A stretch of DNA of 64,000 nucleotides from Limnomonas spitsbergensis (taxonomy: Eukaryota > Chlorophyta > Chlorophyceae > Chlamydomonadales), in assembly GCA_037349105.1 (NCBI GenBank), contig JAYJMM010000111.1, positions 992,001 to 1,056,000 of the forward strand. Reading direction: 5' to 3'. The translations under genes were made by a program, and so were the position numbers. The notes under the pieces are model-generated. The model was given only the letters and a program-made list of their open reading frames with translations, was not told the origin of the DNA and made no database searches. This document shows, one piece after another, positions 54,003 through 64,000 of this stretch. How positions within the stretch are numbered: the first letter of the stretch is position 1; every line of letters begins with the position of its first letter.

Positions 54003-54156
54003 CAGGTGTGAGACGGACACACTTTTTGCTAAATTGTGACAGGAGGAATTGAAGGAGCGGCATAGTCAGGGGAATTTTTTTGATTATGTTACACAATTAT
54101 GTGTAACTGATATTATTCTAATTAGGCATGACGTGTTTTGCTACAAAGCTCTCTCC

Positions 54157-57100
54157 ATGGTTCGTCTTGCATCGTTCATCGCTTTGAATGAAGCTGAATT
54201 TGCATCACTCGACGTAAGGTCTTTTCTGCATGAGTTTTGGGGGGGCCCACTTCTGACACCGTTTGATTCAAATTGACAAACTTAATCTTCAGAATGGGGA
54301 TTGGAGTGAAACGCTGGAGGCACAAGAAGCGCGTCTGGTGAGTCAAGCAGATCGTGCTGCCCTGCAAGTTTTCGTGCATTGAGGTTGGTTGGTTGGGGAT
54401 GACCTAGATGCGGACCTGGCGACAGGTGGAAACTTACGAGACTTCTCTGAGTCGAGCAGCGGAGGGAGATCAGGACAGAGCAAGGCAACACTTAATAAGC
54501 TTGTTGGAAGACCCGTTATTGTCTGAAGCAAATGTGGCCAAGGCAGCAGGTAAGTGGACAACTTGTATGTGCTGGAGCTGGGAGCCAGGAAGCCTGCTGA
54601 TTGGCTTCCCAGAGAAGGCACATGGAATAGAGGTCAAACATACTCACTTGCACACCCATTGCATCTCCTCTTGCTACCATAATATCCCTGCGGCTGATCC
54701 TCCAAGGTGTCTATGCTTCCCATGCACCATGTGAAGGTCCAGCACCAGGTACCGGCGCTGGTGCAGGGAAATCCTCGCGCCAATCGGTCTTCCTGCAGCT
54801 GAGATTCCTGGCTCTGAAGGGCTTGGCATCACTGGCAGGCGATGATCACCATAAGGTGTGGGCCCCAGGATTATTTTTAGCGACCCGGTAGCTATATCCC
54901 GGCCTGTGGCCAGGTGGGACTGGTGACAAGCAAACCCTCCTGCTCGTCAGTAGGTACTTCGCTGCTCATGGCAAGATCTCAATAGACTCAGTGGCGTCCA
55001 CCCGGCGGTCTCTTTGGTGGTCTGATGCATGATTAAATCAACACACTGGCTCATCCCGTTTCTTCCCTCGCCTTGTAGGCCTTAGAGTGGTACCACTCAG
55101 GCGCCCAGCTCGGCATCGAGGAGGTCACCGTCTGGCACAGCCTGGCAGACGCAGCGTTTGGAAGTGGCCAGCATGCACTGGCTCGGCAAGCGCTTGAGAG
55201 AGGTCTGGCTCTCAAGCCTGGGCACCTGGCCATGACGGACAAGCTCATGCAGGTGACGGCCATTGTTTTTTCAACCACACACTTTGACCACTTTCACCAC
55301 TTCAGCCACCCTGAGGATCGTAATGGGCAGGACACTGATCTGTACGCTCCATGCACACCCTCCCCCTCCCTGCAGCTGTGCTGGTATAATGGGGACGTTC
55401 TAGAGGCCACGCTTGTCGCGCGTCAGCTGCTGGCCAGCCACCCTTCGCACGAGTCCGCCTATGAGATCCTCCGCATGGCAACGCGCGTGCTGCCTGAATG
55501 GGACTGGCTGACCCGTCAGCTGAGCCAGGGCATCGCTCCTGCCGAGGCGAGGCGGGCGCTGAGCAGCAGGTACCATCCCGGGCTTGGTATCCATCCTGTG
55601 GCGCTGCGGGGCCGGCAGGAGGAAGAGGAGTTGGTGGGCGTGGGGCCAGGGTGGGAGCAGCTAGCGACCTGGCCCTCGGCCAAACGCATGTGTGTAATCA
55701 CCAGCGGGGCTGAAGCCGATGGGGAGAGTGCGGAGGCGGCAAGGGAAGGTGACAGAAGGAGGAGGCGGGAAATGCCGGTCCTGGAGGTTGATGTGGCGGC
55801 TGAGGGCGGTGTGGAGGGACTGCTGGCGTGGCTGGCAGCAGAGCTGAGCAAGGCTCAGCAGGAGACGGACGGCCTGCAGGGTGATGACCTGTCTTGGTAC
55901 CGTTTACTGCTCCGGGTTGGCGATTGGAACCAGCAGGAGCAGCAGCAGCAGCAGGAGCAGGAGCAGCAGCTGGTGCTCGTGGATGGCTCCCAGGCAGGCA
56001 GATCCGAGACTGCTATTGGACACCCATCTGCAGCAGAAGTTGGAGACGCAATGGAGGTTGACGACCCGGACGGCGCCCAGCCTGCCGATCTTGGTGGAGC
56101 CCGGGGAACAGCAGAAGGGCCTTTCGGGGGCCCTGGCGCTGGGAACGCACAGTTAACGCTGTGTGGCTGCTCCGGCCAGCAGCTGGGGCTGCTGCCGCCG
56201 CCGCCGCCGCAGCAGCAGTCTGTTGTGGCCGGTAAGGAGAATGTCGCAAACTTGGATTCTGCTGCCGCGGCGTCTGCATCGGCTGCCGGCGGCAAGTCCT
56301 CTGGCGCAGGCAGCGCCAAGCCGCAGCAGGGGCCCCAGCTGCAGCGGGGGAAGCGTAAGATGGGCAGGCAGACGAGTGAGGAGCCAGTGTCGGCGCCTGC
56401 GGCTACTGGTGCCCCTGCTGCATCTGCTGCTGCCTGTGTTGCTGTGGTTCCCTCCGGTGCCACTGCATCGACTGCTGGTGTTTCCGTGTCGGCTGCAGCT
56501 GCTATCCCTGACAGTGGCCTCGGAGCCTCTTTTGCTGTCCTATGCCGATGTTTTGCCATCCCGTCCCAGGCTGATTCGGAGCCAGAGGGGCAGGCAGCAG
56601 CCACCGCTGAGGCTGGGGACGTACTCGAAGTGGTTGCAGGGCAACCTCAACCCGCTGCTGCACCAGTCGCAGTAGCTGCAGTACTTGAACCGCTGCCTGC
56701 TGACCCCGGTGGTCCTTCGGGGGCTGAACACACACCTGTCAGTCAGACCAGTATAGTGCCGGCTGAGAACCCCCACAAGCTGCAGTTGGGTACCTATTCA
56801 GGTTCAGCCAACCTTGCAACGACGGCATCGCCAGCACCTCCGCTGCTGCTGCAGCCGCTCGCCGGTGCTAGCCTTGAGGATGTTGCGGCTCAGATGCTCG
56901 TCGCGCTGCTCCAGCGTCCGGACTTACTACGGGCGTTGCCAGCTGAGGCTCGGCGCCTGCTGCTGCTGTCGGTGGCTCCTTACGTCGCGGCGCACCCCGC
57001 GGTGCGGTGCCCTGCCGGCCGCTGCGAGCCCTCCGGGCTGATGCTGCTCCTGGAGATGAACGTGGCGGCGGCCGTAAGGCTCCGGCAGGAGCAGGAGCGC

Positions 57101-59131
57101 AGGCAGGGCGATACCGCCGAGGTGGCGGCAGCAGACTCAGGCGATGACAAGACTCGCGGTCAGCGCCCCGGCAGCCAAAGAGCTAACGCCAAGCCGGCCG
57201 GCGGGCAGCGAGCTGTCAAGCGGGCACGCACGACCCCGGACACGGCCGCAGAGGCGGCGACGGCGGCCGCTAACGAGGCAGCAGCTGGTGATCAAGGCCT
57301 GGCTCCAGATGGGCTCGCCAGCTTGCTGAGGGAGCACCTGGACGCGTGCTGCCTCCTGCTGGCGGACATCAGTGCTATGTGGCTGCTTCTTGACTTGGAA
57401 GGGACAGCCAGCAGGGACAGGCCTGCAGGGTGTGCAGTTGGGAGGGAGGAGCCCACACAGAATGGCGCCGCAATGCGTGCAGGAAGCGGAGATGTGCCCT
57501 CAGGGGCTGATTGTGTTTCAGAGGATGGCGCTGCCGCTGTCAATGTGTCCAGGAAGGGGCGGTCCCTTGATGAAACGAGGCTGCTTGTGCGTTGGTTCTG
57601 GCTGAGAGGGAGGGCCATGGAGGCCATGGAGCAGGTGAGAGGGAGGGTCAATGACATTACACCTCTGAGCCCTGCACAAAAAGGCTCGGCCGCATGGGCT
57701 CCCAACAGTCTTGTTAGAAGAAAAGAAACTGAAGGTAAGAGGGAAAGAAGGAGAGGAACACAAGGGAGAAAGAAATACTCCTCCCAGAAAAGGAAAAGGC
57801 AGCCCGAGTTTGAGAGGGAGGGTGTGAAGCTTTGTACAGCTCATGGAGGAACTGCTTCTGGGGTTGACTGTGGTGCTGCATGGCTGAAAGGTATTCGATT
57901 ATGGTGGGCTTTTATTATGGTTGTAATCGATTCAATGCCATTAAGCACTCTGTCCTGACGTAACATGGGGTGGTCTGTGTTTTCCTTCCTGATGTGACTC
58001 TGTATTTTTCTGTCTTGATGTGAGTTTATCATGATGAGACCCAGGATGGTCTGTGTTTCTCTCCACTGCCATTCTTCACTGGAGCTCTGCTTATGACAGG
58101 GGTTAGCTGGATGCTCGCAGCACTGCTATGAAGGTCTCTGGGAATGGAATAAAGAGGATGACTATCTCTTCTCCGGTGTATGGGATTTGACTGCTGGTAG
58201 GCCCTGCTCTTATATGCGCCACGGCGCGCCTTTTCAGCGGAAGTGTTTGCAGTCCTTGGAGGCAGGAGATTTACAGCCCTCTTGGTACATAATTTTTCAT
58301 GCCCTTAGGTTCAGAGTTTCAACCCTTGTTAAGGTTTTAGGGTCCAGGATCTAGAACCCTAAACCCTGCACCCTAAACTAGATTTGGGGTTGGAGGTTCC
58401 ACCCTCGTTTTTTGTTCGTGGCTCAGCAATGGTTGAGGTACAGGCCAGCCATGTGCTGGCCTCTGGCCGAAGGCCTGATGCATGGCCTACCAATCTACCA
58501 TGCAGATTGAACCGCTGGCTGCAGACCGCTGGCTGTAGGCCGCCCTAGGTTTGTTCCCCAATGTGCTTCTCACAGCCGAGGTGCGGCCCGCAGAAGGTGG
58601 GTGCATTGCCGGAAATTTTACACACTGTCCACTCTAACCACTTAGGTGTGCACTGAACCCTCAGCCCTCAACCCTTAACCAAACCCCACAACCTGTTCAG
58701 TAATGAGTATACTCTGTCTAAGTGTCCACCCTGACCTGATAACTCCATCCCAACTCACAAATCCATTGTACCGCAGATCTCTGAGGCGCTGGCGATGTAC
58801 GCTCTTTGTTTGGAAGAGCTGCAGAAGCTGGAGAAGCTGGTGCTCTCGGACCCAGGCCCTGAGACAGACGCGCGTGTCTCCGAAACCAGGCTGGCTGCTG
58901 CTGCTCGAGAGCCAGGCTCGGTGGGCCCCGCCCTCGTGCCGCCTGCTGAGGTGCAGCTGCTGGTGGCCGTTGAGCTGGGTCCCATCAGCCAGGCGGCCGT
59001 CCGGGCGAAGAGCGCAACGCTGCGGACGCGGCAGCTGGTCCAGCGGGCGGGCGAGGAGCTGGCCGCTGGGCGCAGCGAGCAGATCATCAGGCAGCTGCTT
59101 CCTCTCGCTTTCCCACCACACAGCGATGCAG
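54157..59131 (+). CDS. HIR3/CABIN1-like histone-chaperone TPR protein, 7 exons in window, 3' end not reached
   Basis: Known role: HIR3/CABIN1 is the large TPR subunit of the HIR complex, which deposits histone H3.3 independently of replication. Exons: 54157-54213 (ATG), 54293-54337, 54426-54549, 54707-54855, 55079-55252, 55376-57634, 58777-59131. All joins keep phase, giving more than 1050 residues so far. Recognition points: a short N-terminus (MVRLASFIALNEAE), a helix pair ending ISLLEDPLLSEANV, LRFLALKGLASLAG, the TPR ALEWYHSGAQLG..VWHSLADAAFGSG..ALARQALERGLALKPGH, then LCWYNGDVLEATLVARQLLA. The 753-codon exon also holds a Gln tract (about 369-385) and long Ala/Gly/Pro-rich disordered stretches. 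Exon 7 returns to helical sequence (ISEALAMYALCLEELQKLE). The frame stays open past the 57635 donor into an inserted repeat, but splicing there fits better. The last donor at 59132 is phase 1, and the next exon must lie beyond the 29-bp satellite. Confidence 0.82.
57643..57815 (+). mobile_element. Copy of the TGACGTTACA element in a HIR3-like intron, 9 bp from the donor
   Basis: TCAATGACATTACACCTCTG, then CACAAAAAGGCTCGGCCGC, then A/G-rich interior, matching the reverse complement of 8480-8655. It follows the donor CAG|GTGAGAGGGAG so closely that the coding frame stays open through it. Confidence 0.7.
57960..58776 (+). other. Rest of HIR3-like intron 6
   Basis: Repeated TGTGACTCTG/TCTTGATGTGA words lie at 57955-58055, an AGGGTTTAG-like trace at 58320-58400 and a relative of the GTAGCTGAA repeat family at about 58440-58560. 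No exon seen. Confidence 0.5.
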
Positions 59132-59164
59132 GTGGGAGGGGTCTGGCTTCGATAATTGTTTTGT

Positions 59165-59330
59165 GCTTAACTTAGACATGGCCGCTGGGTGCTGAGAGCA
59201 CATCATATGGCAGCTGCGGCTGCTCGCTTTCCCGCTGCTGGGCCATGCAGGTGGGAGGGGCCTGGCTTCAGTCATTGTATCAGTGCTTATAGCTAGCTGC
59301 CGGGTGCTGAGAGCACATCATGGCATTTGT
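59165..59330 (+). repeat. Echoes of HIR3-like exon 7 end and donor
   Basis: GCCGCTGGGTGCTGAGAGCA, then CATCATATGGCAGCTGC and GCAGGTGGGAGGGG, at 59178-59262 repeat the exon 7 end (GCCGCTGGGCGCAGCGAGCA, then GATCATCAGGCAGCTGC and GCAG|GTGGGAGGGG). A third partial copy starts at about 59298. Confidence 0.85.
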
Positions 59331-59834
59331 AATCAGTGTTAAGGGAATAGTGCGCAAAGGAGTGCCTTTGTGGAGCAAGGGGCGTCTTGGATGCCAACAT
59401 TGGGGGCTGGTGGGGACCAATCTCTGACCGGCCTACAGCTGGTGGCCCTAGCAAAGCTGGGCTTACTGCTGGCCCTGTTTGCCGTAGGCCGGATTGTAGC
59501 TGAGGCACTGTCAAATAAACCATGACAGGCAGATTTGTAGCTGAGGTGTTGCTGATGTGCCCTACACTAAGCAATGGCTTGCAGTGTGTTGTGGCTTCAG
59601 TGTCACTGAGATATCCTGAAATGAATAGCTGCGTGCTGTAGCTGAAATGTAGCTGCAACACCCAGGAATATATACCGTAGTGCCTTGCAGCGCGTGGTAG
59701 CGTACATGTGATTGCAGCCCTTTATGATAAACAGTGACAAAAAACTGACTAGCCTCGTTTTCTCTTCAGAATAGTTAATTCTGAAGCCGCGTTTCTCTTT
59801 AGAAGGGTTTAGCGGAAGGGACCCAAAAGAAACA

Positions 59835-62800
59835 ATGTCTTACTTGGGATGCTTCATTCCCCCCTGCTTTACTTGGGATGCTTCATTCCCCCCTGCTTTA
59901 CTTGGGATGCTTCATTCCCCCCTGCTTTACTTGGGATGCTTCATGCCCCCCTGCTTTACTTGGGATGCTTCATTCCCCCCTGCTTTACTTGGGATGCTTC
60001 ATTCCCCCCTGCTTTACTTGGGATGCTTCATTCCCCCCTGCTTTACTTGGGATGCTTCATTCCCCCCTGCTTTCCTTGGGATGCTTCATTACCCCCTGCT
60101 TTACTTGGGATGCTTCATTCCCCCCTGCTTTACTTGGGATGCTTCATTCCCCCCTGCTTTACTTGGGATGCTTCATTCCCCCCTGCTTTACTTGGGATGC
60201 TTCATTCCCCCTGCTTTACTTGGGATGCTTCATTCCCCCCTGCTTTACTTGGGATGCTTCATTCCCCCCTGCTTTACTTGGGATGCTTCATTCCCCCCTG
60301 CTTTACTTGGGATGCTTCATTCCCCCCTGCTTTACTTGGGATGCTTCATTCCCCCCTTCTTTACTTGGGATGCTTCATTCCCCCCTGCTTTACTTGGGAT
60401 GCTTCATTCCCCCCTGCTTTACTTGGGATGCTTCATTCCCCCCTGCTTTACTTGGGATGCTTCATTCCCCCCTGCTTTACTTGGGATGCTTCATTACCCC
60501 CTGCTTTACTTGGGATGCTTCATTCCCCCCTGCTTTACTTGGGATGCTTCATTCCCCCCTGCTTTACTTGGGATGCTTCATTCCCCCCTGCTTTACTTGG
60601 GATGCTTCATTCCCCCCTGCTTTACTTGGGGTGCTTCATTCCCCCCTGCTTTACTTGGGATGCTTCATTCCCCCCTGCTTTACTTGGGATGCTTCATTCC
60701 CCCCTGCTTTACTTGGGATGCTTCATTCCCCCCTGCTTTACTTGGGATGCTTCATTCCCCCCCGCTTTCCTTGGGATGCTTCATTCCCCCCTGCTTTACT
60801 TGGCATGCTTCATTCCCCCCTGCTTTACTTGGGATGCTTCATTCCCCCCTGCTTTACTTGGGATGCTTCATTCCCCCCTGCTTTACTTGGGATGCTTCAT
60901 TCCCCCCTGCTTTACTTGGGATGCTTCATTCCCCCCTGCTTTACTTGGGATGCTTCATTCCCCCCTGCTTTACTTGGGATGCTTCATTCCCCCCTGCTTT
61001 ACTTGGGATGCTTCATTCCCCCCTGCTTTACTTGGGATGCTTCATTCCCCCCTGCTTTACTTGGGATGCTTCATTCCCCCCTGCTTTACTTGGGATGCTT
61101 CATTCCCCCCTGCTTTACTTGGGATGCTTCATTCCCCCCCGCTTTCCTTGGGGTGCTTCATTCCCCCCTGCTTTACTTGGGATGCTTCATTCCCCCCTGC
61201 TTTCCTTGGGATGCTTCATTCCCCCCTGCTTTACTTGGGATGCTTCATTACCCCCTGCTTTACTTGGGATGCTTCATTCCCCCCTGCTTTACTTGGGATG
61301 CTTCATTCCCCCCTGCTTTACTTGGGATGCTTCATTCCCCCCTGCTTTACTTGGGATGCTTCATTCCCCCCTGCTTTACTTGGGATGCTTCATTCCCCCC
61401 TGCTTTACTTGGGATGCTTCATTCCCCCCTGCTTTACTTGGGATGCTTCATTCCCCCCTGCTTTACTTGGGATGCTTCATGCCCCCCTGCTTTACTTGGG
61501 ATGCTTCATTCCCCCCTGCTTTACTTGGGATGCTTCATTCCCCCCTGCTTTACTTGGGATGCTTCATCCCCCCCTGCTTTACTTGGGATGCTTCATTCCC
61601 CCCTTCTTTACTTGGGATGCTTCATTCCCCCCTGCTTTACTTGGGATGCTTCATTCCCCCCTTCTTTACTTGGGATGCTTCATTCCCCCCTTCTTTACTT
61701 GGGATGCTTCATTCCCCCCTGCTTTACTTGGGATGCTTCATTCCCCCCTTCTTTACTTGGGATGCTTCATTCCCCCCTGCTTTACTTGGGATGCTTCATT
61801 CCCCCCTGCTTTACTTGGGATGCTTCATTCCCCCCTGCTTTACTTGGGATGCTTCATTCCCCCCTGCTTTACTTGGGATGCTTCATGCCCCCCTGCTTTA
61901 CTTGGGATGCTTCATTCCCCCCTGCTTTACTTGGGATGCTTCATGCCCCCCTGCTTTACTTGGGATGCTTCATTCCCCCCTGCTTTACTTGGGATGCTTC
62001 ATTCCCCCCTGCTTTACTTGGGATGCTTCATTCCCCCCTGCTTTACTTGGGATGCTTCATTACCCCCTGCTTTACTTGGGATGCTTCATTCCCCCCTGCT
62101 TTACTTGGGATGCTTCATTCCCCCCTGCTTTACTTGGGATGCTTCATTCCCCCCTGCTTTACTTGGGATGCTTCATTCCCCCCTGCTTTACTTGGGATGC
62201 TTCATTCCCCCCTGCTTTACTTGGGATGCTTCATGCCCCCCTGCTTTACTTGGGATGCTTCATTCCCCCCTGCTTTACTTGGGATGCTTCATTCCCCCCT
62301 GCTTTACTTGGGATGCTTCATTCCCCCCTGCTTTACTTGGGATGCTTCATTCCCCCCTGCTTTACTTGGGATGCTTCATTCCCCCCTGCTTTACTTGGGA
62401 TGCTTCATTACCCCCTGCTTTACTTGGGATGCTTCATTCCCCCCTGCTTTACTTGGGATGCTTCATTCCCCCCTGCTTTACTTGGGATGCTTCATTCCCC
62501 CCTGCTTTACTTGGGATGCTTCATTCCCCCCTGCTTTACTTGGGGTGCTTCATTCCCCCCTGCTTTACTTGGGATGCTTCATTCCCCCCTGCTTTACTTG
62601 GGATGCTTCATTCCCCCCTGCTTTACTTGGGATGCTTCATTCCCCCCTGCTTTACTTGGGATGCTTCATTCCCCCCCGCTTTCCTTGGGATGCTTCATTC
62701 CCCCCTGCTTTCCTTGGCATGCTTCATTCCCCCCTGCTTTACTTGGGATGCTTCATTCCCCCCTGCTTTACTTGGGATGCTTCATTCCCCCCTGCTTTAC

Positions 62801-64000
62801 TTGGGATGCTTCATTCCCCCCTGCTTTACTTGGGATGCTTCATTCCCCCCTGCTTTACTTGGGATGCTTCATTCCCCCCTGCTTTACTTGGGATGCTTCA
62901 TTCCCCCCTGCTTTACTTGGGATGCTTCATTCCCCCCTGCTTTACTTGGGATGCTTCATTCCCCCCTGCTTTACTTGGGATGCTTCATTCCCCCCTGCTT
63001 TACTTGGGATGCTTCATTCCCCCCTGCTTTACTTGGGATGCTTCATTCCCCCCCGCTTTCCTTGGGGTGCTTCATTCCCCCCTGCTTTACTTGGGATGCT
63101 TCATTCCCCCCTGCTTTCCTTGGGATGCTTCATTCCCCCCTGCTTTACTTGGGATGCTTCATTACCCCCTGCTTTACTTGGGATGCTTCATTCCCCCCTG
63201 CTTTACTTGGGATGCTTCATTCCCCCCTGCTTTACTTGGGATGCTTCATTCCCCCCTGCTTTACTTGGGATGCTTCATTCCCCCCTGCTTTACTTGGGAT
63301 GCTTCATTCCCCCCTGCTTTACTTGGGATGCTTCATTCCCCCCTGCTTTACTTGGGATGCTTCATTCCCCCCTGCTTTACTTGGGATGCTTCATGCCCCC
63401 CTGCTTTACTTGGGATGCTTCATTCCCCCCTGCTTTACTTGGGATGCTTCATTCCCCCCTGCTTTACTTGGGATGCTTCATCCCCCCCTGCTTTACTTGG
63501 GATGCTTCATTCCCCCCTTCTTTACTTGGGATGCTTCATTCCCCCCTGCTTTACTTGGGATGCTTCATTCCCCCCTTCTTTACTTGGGATGCTTCATTCC
63601 CCCCTTCTTTACTTGGGATGCTTCATTCCCCCCTGCTTTACTTGGGATGCTTCATTCCCCCCTTCTTTACTTGGGATGCTTCATTCCCCCCTGCTTTACT
63701 TGGGATGCTTCATTCCCCCCTGCTTTACTTGGGATGCTTCATTCCCCCCTGCTTTACTTGGGATGCTTCATTCCCCCCTGCTTTACTTGGGATGCTTCAT
63801 GCCCCCCTGCTTTACTTGGGATGCTTCATTCCCCCCTGCTTTACTTGGGATGCTTCATGCCCCCCTGCTTTACTTGGGATGCTTCATTCCCCCCTGCTTT
63901 ACTTGGGATGCTTCATTCCCCCCTGCTTTACTTGGGATGCTTCATTCCCCCCTGCTTTACTTGGGATGCTTCATTACCCCCTGCTTTACTTGGGATGCTT
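59835..64000. repeat. 29-bp satellite with 1914-bp higher-order repeat, runs off the window
   Basis: Unit TTTACTTGGGATGCTTC then ATTCCCCCCTGC (29 bp), about 143 copies, very uniform. Variant units recur exactly 1914 bp (66 units) apart: TTGGGGTGC at 60624 and 62538, ATTACCCC at 60492 and 62406, and the GCTTTCCTTGGGG unit near 61141 and 63055. A block of 66 units has therefore been duplicated. If the HIR3-like gene continues, the array is in its intron 7. Confidence 0.97.

Noticed and set aside
55232..57958. Single 908-codon ORF as the complete HIR3-like protein
   Set aside because: Its first part runs through an intron (55253-55375) and its end through an inserted repeat after the 57635 donor. 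Spliced exons on both sides continue the TPR sequence in phase.

Overview
The window looks like nuclear DNA from a green alga, most likely a chlorophycean/volvocine relative. The evidence is split genes with GT-AG introns, GC-rich coding exons rich in Ala and Gln, TTTAGGG-like motifs scattered through introns and spacers, a plant-type tRNA-Ala, and proteins that read closest to plant/algal versions. The species cannot be named from sequence alone. Long open frames in the satellites are artefacts of repeats that lack stop codons.

Five genes were assembled exon by exon by checking splice sites and reading phase. (1) Minus strand, 915 to beyond the left edge: an unrecognised gene with a small Cys/His cluster. 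(2) Minus strand, 31815 to about 11674: a Polycomb VEFS-box protein (SUZ12/EMF2 family) with 17-18 exons across 20 kb. (3) Plus strand, 32650-42553: general transcription factor TFIIB, 10 exons, complete, 353 residues. (4) Minus strand, 50302-46048: a small MORN-repeat protein, 5 exons, 167 residues. (5) Plus strand, 54157 to beyond 59131: a HIR3/CABIN1-like histone-chaperone TPR protein. SUZ12 and TFIIB are divergent, with start codons 834 bp apart. A tRNA-Ala(AGC) sits in a SUZ12 intron. Three of the four recognised genes have transcription or chromatin roles, but nothing shows that they are co-regulated.

The rest is repeats. There is a 53-bp satellite (0.96-3.26 kb), a 59-60 bp repeat (3.56-4.2 kb), a 19-bp satellite in SUZ12 introns (17.2 and 23.9-25.2 kb), a 237-bp higher-order repeat (19-20.6 kb), a 10-bp satellite in SUZ12 intron 2 (27.6-30.2 kb), a 33-bp satellite in TFIIB intron 2 (34.7-37.1 kb) and a 29-bp satellite (59.8-64 kb). 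There are also small transposon-like elements at 6.3-7.4, 8.3-8.7, 43.9-45.4, 51.2 and 53.4-54.0 kb.

The most striking observation is that introns of the four recognised genes are filled with tandem, progressively decayed copies of their own exon-intron junctions. A piece of exon end plus splice site plus nearby intron is repeated two to six times beside the working copy. In two cases the amplified unit is essentially the splice site itself: CAG|GTGGGGG in SUZ12 intron 2, and the polypyrimidine tract before exon 3 in TFIIB intron 2. In TFIIB a whole 83-nt exon exists in three near-identical copies, and reading phase allows only one of them to be used. I call these 'junction echoes' and treat them as the main candidate for something undescribed.
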